Shown here in pieces: positions 13,338 to 18,242 of a DNA stretch of 18,242 bases. The DNA is from JAGQTE01 sp964648005. GTDB taxonomy: Bacteria > Actinomycetota > Acidimicrobiia > Acidimicrobiales > Acidimicrobilacustridaceae. The notes below the pieces were generated by a model. It had not been told where the DNA came from and made no database searches. It saw only the letters and a program-made list of their open reading frames with translations. The stretch spans positions 1 to 18,242 of the forward strand of contig CAZYKR010000062.1 of assembly GCA_964648005.1 (NCBI GenBank), given 5' to 3'. Made by a program: the position numbers and the translations under genes. Each line of letters begins with the position of its first letter. Position 1 is the stretch's first letter.

Positions 13338-14168
13338 TCAGCTCGTCGCCGAGCGGTAGCGGACCCGGTTGACCAGCACCCGGGCGCGATCCTCCGCCCC
13401 CATGCCGCCGCGGGCCTTGCGGACGAACCAGCGCATGCCATCGGCCACCTGCACCGGCGACCGGGCGAGCCGGTGGACGTCGGTGTCCCCCACGGCGTTG
13501 GCGCGGGTGCCGGCGAGCGCCGCCGACACGAACCGCTGGCGCACGGCGGCGTCGGCCGCAGCGCCGGGAGGCACCGCCTTCGGGTAGGCGAAGTGCGTCG
13601 GCGGCGCGCCGAGGTGCTCGCCGATCAGGTCGATGGAGCGGTCGAGCTCGTCGCCGACGGCGCCGGGGTCCAGGCGGTCGAGCAGGGCGTGGGTATGGGT
13701 GTGCGAGCCGACCGTCACCATCCCGGAGCTGGCAGCGTCCGCCAGCGCGCCCCAGCTCAGCGGCGTGCCGTCGTCAGGGAAGGGCCGGCACTCGTCGATG
13801 AAGGCGGTCGCCACGTACAGCGTGGCCGGGATGCCGTGCTCGACGAGCAGGGGGACAGCCACGTCGGCGAAGTCGGCCGTGCCGTCGTCGAAGGTCACCA
13901 CCACGGCCGGCCGGGCCGCACGTCCGGTCCCCGCCAGGGCCGGCGCCGGGTCGTCGAGGCGCCGCACCGCCTCGTCGAGATCGAGCACGTCCGCCTCGGC
14001 ACGCAGCCAGGCCAGCTGCTCGGCGAAGCGGTCGGCGGGGAGGTCCACCTCGACCGACGTGCGCCGGCCGACGCGGTGGTAGATCAGCACCGTGATCCCG
14101 GCGTCAGGGCGCAGGACGGCATCGACGGTTGCGCTCGCCCACTTCGTCGCCTGCCGCAGGGCACCCAT
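13338..14168 (-). CDS. Polysaccharide deacetylase, NodB / carbohydrate esterase 4 family (second copy)
   Basis: This 276-residue protein has the NodB motifs: TFDDG at residues 92-96 and HTHTH at 156-160 (HxxxH), with YHRVG at 30-34 and FAYPK further on. All catalytic and metal-binding residues I would expect in the first two motifs are present. As in the deacetylase at the left of the window, there is no signal peptide or transmembrane segment, so a cytoplasmic substrate is likely. The start is ATG 14168, with AAGGA seven bases upstream. It is first in a leftward pair with a GT4 glycosyltransferase one base downstream, so the two may add and then deacetylate a GlcNAc-type residue. The two deacetylases have similar motifs but clearly different sequences, so they are not a recent duplication. 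Confidence 0.87.
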   Translation of the reverse strand: MGALRQATKWASATVDAVLRPDAGITVLIYHRVGRRTSVEVDLPADRFAEQLAWLRAEADVLDLDEAVRRLDDPAPALAGTGRAARPAVVVTFDDGTADFADVAVPLLVEHGIPATLYVATAFIDECRPFPDDGTPLSWGALADAASSGMVTVGSHTHTHALLDRLDPGAVGDELDRSIDLIGEHLGAPPTHFAYPKAVPPGAAADAAVRQRFVSAALAGTRANAVGDTDVHRLARSPVQVADGMRWFVRKARGGMGAEDRARVLVNRVRYRSATS

Positions 14169-14187
14169 CGGTGCGTCCTTCCGTCAT

Positions 14188-14209
14188 CGAAGGCCCCGGC
14201 CGGCCTTCG
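14188..14209. promoter_or_regulatory. Perfect inverted repeat between divergent glycan operons (candidate operator or leader hairpin)
   Basis: Arms CGAAGGCC and GGCCTTCG are exact complements around a 6-base centre. The repeat follows the leftward -10 box (14219-14224) by about 10 bases, so it would lie at the start of the deacetylase mRNA. It also abuts the -35 region of the rightward GNAT promoter. It could be a shared operator or a 5' hairpin. Confidence 0.4.
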
Positions 14210-14218
14210 GACCGCCGC

Positions 14219-14224
14219 ATTGTA
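14219..14224 (-). promoter_or_regulatory. -10 box for the deacetylase and glycosyltransferase pair
   Basis: The leftward strand reads TACAAT, one base from the TATAAT consensus and the best -10 hexamer in the window. It gives a leader of about 44 bases with an AAGGA ribosome site at 14176-14180. Confidence 0.55.
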
Positions 14225-14232
14225 CGAGCCGG

Positions 14233-14238
14233 TAGCGT
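14233..14238 (+). promoter_or_regulatory. -10 box for the GNAT gene, predicted leaderless
   Basis: TAGCGT is followed by seven bases and the GTG at 14246, with no ribosome site between them. The hexamer is identical to the one before the partial gene at the left edge. It is only 8 bases from the divergent -10 box. Confidence 0.5.
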
Positions 14239-14245
14239 GACGCCC

Positions 14246-15232
14246 GTGACCCCCGTCGGCGAGCTGCATGTGCGACGCGCCGCGCCCGACGAGGTGTCGG
14301 CGGTCGTGGCCCTTGCCGGGGAGGCGCTCGGGTGGGACCCGAACCGACCCAACGAGGCGTTCTTCCGCTGGAAGCACCTCGACAACAGCTTCGGGACGTC
14401 GCCGATGTGGGTCGCCGAGCTCGACGGTCGACTGGTCGGCGTGCGCACCTTCCTGCGTTGGCGGTTCCGTCGACCCGACGGGACGACGTTCGCCGCCGTG
14501 CGCGCCGTCGACACCGCCACGCACCCCGACGCCCAAGGGCGCGGCATCTTCACCGCGCTGACAACCCAAGCCCTCGACGAGCTGCGCGCCGACGGCGTCG
14601 AGGCGGTGTTCAACACCCCCAACGACCAGAGCCGGCCCGGCTACCTGAAGATGGGCTGGACGGCGCTGGGCCGCGTGCCGATCGTCGTGCGCGCCGCCGG
14701 CCCGGGCGCGCTGGCGCGCCTGGCCCGAGCCCGCGTGCCGGCGGAGAAGTGGTCGGAGGCCGTCGACACCGGACGGCCTGCGCCCGAGGTGCTCGCCGAC
14801 ACCGGCGCCGTCGCCGACCTGCTGCGGACGGCGCCGTCGCACGGCATCGGCACCGACCGGAGCCCGGAGCACCTGGCGTGGCGGTACGGCCTCGCTCCCC
14901 TGCACTACCGCGTCCTCACCGTGGCCCGCGACGCCGGCGACGGCCTGGTCGTGTTCCGCGTCCGGCGACGCGGCGCAGCCCGCGAGGCGACGATCTGCGA
15001 GCTGCTGGTGCCGGGCGACGACCCGACGCGGACACGGCGCCTGCTCGCCGATGTCCGTCGGCGTACCGGCGCGGACTACCTCGTGTGGGCCGGGCGTCGG
15101 CTGCCCGCCACGGCCGGGTTCGCGCCGCTGCCCAACCAAGGGCCGATCCTGACGTGGCGCACCGTCGGCGACGCGCCGGCACCCGTGCTCGACGACCTCG
15201 ACCTGGCACTCGGCGACGTCGAGCTGTTCTGA
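14246..15232 (+). CDS. GNAT-family acyltransferase
   Basis: This 328-residue protein has an N-terminal GNAT domain that uses an acyl-CoA donor. The acyl-CoA pyrophosphate-binding motif reads HPDAQGRGIF (93-102, with QGRG at 97-100), followed by a helix and then FNTPNDQSRPGYLKMGW. This order is typical of GNAT enzymes. The second half (about 165-328) is a less familiar domain with EHLAWRYG and a beta-rich end. Proteins of this shape occur in exopolysaccharide gene clusters, and acylation of a sugar amine is a reasonable guess. It would fit the nearby deacetylases, which could expose amines. The start is GTG 14246, chosen because it lies 7 bases after a -10 box. The longer frame to 14129 would run into the divergent deacetylase. 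A glycosyltransferase follows after 8 bases. Confidence 0.8.
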   Translation: MTPVGELHVRRAAPDEVSAVVALAGEALGWDPNRPNEAFFRWKHLDNSFGTSPMWVAELDGRLVGVRTFLRWRFRRPDGTTFAAVRAVDTATHPDAQGRGIFTALTTQALDELRADGVEAVFNTPNDQSRPGYLKMGWTALGRVPIVVRAAGPGALARLARARVPAEKWSEAVDTGRPAPEVLADTGAVADLLRTAPSHGIGTDRSPEHLAWRYGLAPLHYRVLTVARDAGDGLVVFRVRRRGAAREATICELLVPGDDPTRTRRLLADVRRRTGADYLVWAGRRLPATAGFAPLPNQGPILTWRTVGDAPAPVLDDLDLALGDVELF

Positions 15233-15240
15233 GCGGCACC

Positions 15241-16374
15241 GTGCGCGTCCTGCACCTGATCACCGACACCGACCGGCGCGGCGCCCAGGTCTTCGCCACG
15301 CACCTGGCACGCGCCCTCGACGTGCTGGGGCATGCCGACACGGTCACGGCGCTCGCCGCCGGCACGGCGCCGGGGGGCTTGGCGGTGCCCGTCATCGGCA
15401 CCGCCGCTCCGAGCGACACCGATCTGGTGGTGCCGGACCGGGAGAGGCCGGGTGCGCACCACAAGATCGTGCACGGCCGCTGGTCGCCGGCGACGTTGCG
15501 GGCGTTGCGCCGCGCCATGGCCGAGCACGACGTCACCGTGGCCCACGGCAGCTCGACCCTGCTGGCGTGCGCCATCGCCGGCGGCGGTCGGCGCCGCCCG
15601 TTCGTGTACCGGCAGGTGAGTGACCCGACCGTGTGGGCGGCGTCGCTCCCCCGCCGGGTCCGGGTGGCCGCGGCGCTACGCCGCGCCCGGCTGGTCGTGG
15701 CCCTCGCCGACGCCACCGCCGCCACCGTGACCCACCACCTGCGCGTCCCGCCGGATCGGGTGCGGATCATCCCCAACGGCTTCCCGGGCGACTGGTTCGC
15801 CCCGTCGACCGAGCACGCCCGGGCGGCGGCGCGCGCCCGGTTCGGTCTCGCCGAGGACGACCGGGTCGTGGCGACGGTCGGCAGCTTGGCCCCGGAGAAG
15901 CGCGTGGCGTGGGCGATCGAGGCGGCGACGTCTGCCGGAGCCCGGCTGCTCGTCGCGGGCGACGGCCCCGAGCGCGACGCCGTCCGCCGCGCCAGCGACA
16001 CGGCGGTGCTGCTGGGCCAGGTCGACGACGTCCGTCCCGTCTACGCCGCCGCCGACGTCGTGGTGCTGGCGTCGGCGACCGAGTCCATGCCCGGCGTGTT
16101 GATCGAGGCGGGCCTCAGCGCTCGTCAGGTGGTGGCGACGAACGTCGGCGCCGTGCCTGAGATCGTCGTCGACGCCCAGACCGGACGCCTCGTCGACGTG
16201 GACGACCGGCAGGGGTTCGTGGCGGCGGTCGCCGACCTCCTGGAGGCGCCGCAGGCAACCCGGGCTGCCTTGGGCGTAGCGGCACGGCAGCGCTGCATCG
16301 CCCGCTTCGACCTCGGCACGGTCGCGCGCCTGTGGGCCGACGCCCTCGGCGAGGCGGTCGACGGCGCCGGGTGA
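15241..16374 (+). CDS. GT4-family glycosyltransferase (second copy)
   Basis: This 377-residue protein is a GT-B glycosyltransferase. The N-terminus MRVLHLITDTDRRGAQ is the typical first strand and glycine-containing loop of GT4 enzymes. The donor half follows IIPNGFPGDWF (176-186) with VGSLAPEKR (213-221) and ESMPGVLIE (281-289, the EX7E motif). The start is GTG 15241, eight bases after the GNAT stop, so the two are an operon. It is convergent with lepA, with only 24 bases between stops and no clear terminator. It resembles the other glycosyltransferase in family only, not closely in sequence. Donor and acceptor are unknown. Surface glycan assembly in the cytoplasm is the likely role from context. 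Confidence 0.88.
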   Translation: MRVLHLITDTDRRGAQVFATHLARALDVLGHADTVTALAAGTAPGGLAVPVIGTAAPSDTDLVVPDRERPGAHHKIVHGRWSPATLRALRRAMAEHDVTVAHGSSTLLACAIAGGGRRRPFVYRQVSDPTVWAASLPRRVRVAAALRRARLVVALADATAATVTHHLRVPPDRVRIIPNGFPGDWFAPSTEHARAAARARFGLAEDDRVVATVGSLAPEKRVAWAIEAATSAGARLLVAGDGPERDAVRRASDTAVLLGQVDDVRPVYAAADVVVLASATESMPGVLIEAGLSARQVVATNVGAVPEIVVDAQTGRLVDVDDRQGFVAAVADLLEAPQATRAALGVAARQRCIARFDLGTVARLWADALGEAVDGAG

Positions 16375-16398
16375 CGCCGTCTCGACCCCGCCGTGGGA

Positions 16399-18180
<1,782 letters not shown>

Positions 18181-18212
18181 AGGCAGCTCGGGTCACGGGG
18201 GCGGAAGGTGCG

Positions 18213-18218
18213 AGCGTA
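18213..18218 (-). promoter_or_regulatory. Candidate -10 box for lepA
   Basis: The leftward strand reads TACGCT, a TAnnnT match, 32 bases before the GTG at 18180. The -35 region is close to the window edge and no clear hexamer is seen. The remaining bases from 18181 to the right edge hold no gene I can support. Confidence 0.35.
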
Positions 18219-18242
18219 GCGACCGCCGTGCTGGGTGCCGTA

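Noticed and set aside
13337..13441. 35-residue N-terminal extension of the leftward glycosyltransferase
   Set aside because: It lies inside the coding end of the deacetylase, and the ATG at 13336 follows that stop by one base.
12116..16374. Glycan genes considered as a mobile island
   Set aside because: No transposase, integrase, tRNA target or flanking direct repeat is visible, and composition resembles the surrounding genes.
16375..16398. Terminator between the glycosyltransferase and lepA
   Set aside because: The 24-base gap holds no convincing stem-loop; only a 5-base CGGCG/CGCCG pairing at the glycosyltransferase end.
18181..18242. A possible rpsT (ribosomal protein S20) gene upstream of lepA, as in some genomes
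   Set aside because: Only 62 bases remain and no S20-like reading frame is visible.

Overview
The window is about 70% GC, with tightly packed genes, frequent GTG starts, an HrcA/CIRCE heat-shock system and a BldD-type regulator. This points to a high-GC actinobacterium. The gene content and style would fit the class Acidimicrobiia, but that placement is an inference and no rRNA or other marker here proves it. I see 15 protein-coding genes (one cut by the left edge), no rRNA or tRNA, no CRISPR array, and no insertion sequence or integrase.

Layout. (1) Positions 1-6342 form a cell-surface glycan region. A partial leftward gene is divergent from a NodB-type deacetylase. Next come a fused Wzz/BY-kinase chain-length regulator, a multi-pass membrane protein that may be a polysaccharide polymerase, and a coupled pair: a small exported protein and a membrane-anchored LysM protein. 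(2) Positions 6320-8097 hold a leftward pair, a BldD-like regulator followed by hemW. A perfect inverted repeat that looks like a BldD autoregulatory site lies upstream. (3) Positions 8146-9126 hold a divergent NAD-dependent sugar-nucleotide epimerase. (4) Positions 9198-12100 hold the leftward heat-shock operon hrcA-dnaJ-rsmE. Its genes overlap by 4 bases at each junction and it begins at a CIRCE operator. (5) Positions 12116-16374 hold more glycan genes: a leftward NodB deacetylase plus GT4 glycosyltransferase pair, divergent from a rightward GNAT acyltransferase plus GT4 glycosyltransferase pair. (6) Positions 16399-18180 hold leftward lepA.

How they fit together. Many bacteria keep lepA, hemW, hrcA, dnaJ and rsmE next to each other. 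Here the same set is present on one strand, but glycan genes sit between lepA and hrcA, and an epimerase plus a BldD homologue sit between rsmE and hemW. Two deacetylases, two glycosyltransferases, an acyltransferase, an epimerase, a Wzz/kinase and a polymerase candidate suggest that an exopolysaccharide or capsule is made and modified here. No flippase or priming transferase is visible. The BldD homologue keeps most of the cyclic-di-GMP signature, so a c-di-GMP link to the glycan genes is plausible but unproven.

Regulatory layout. Several genes have a TAnnnT -10 box only 6-9 bases before the start codon, which predicts leaderless transcripts. Each of the three divergent intergenic regions carries a different perfect inverted repeat.
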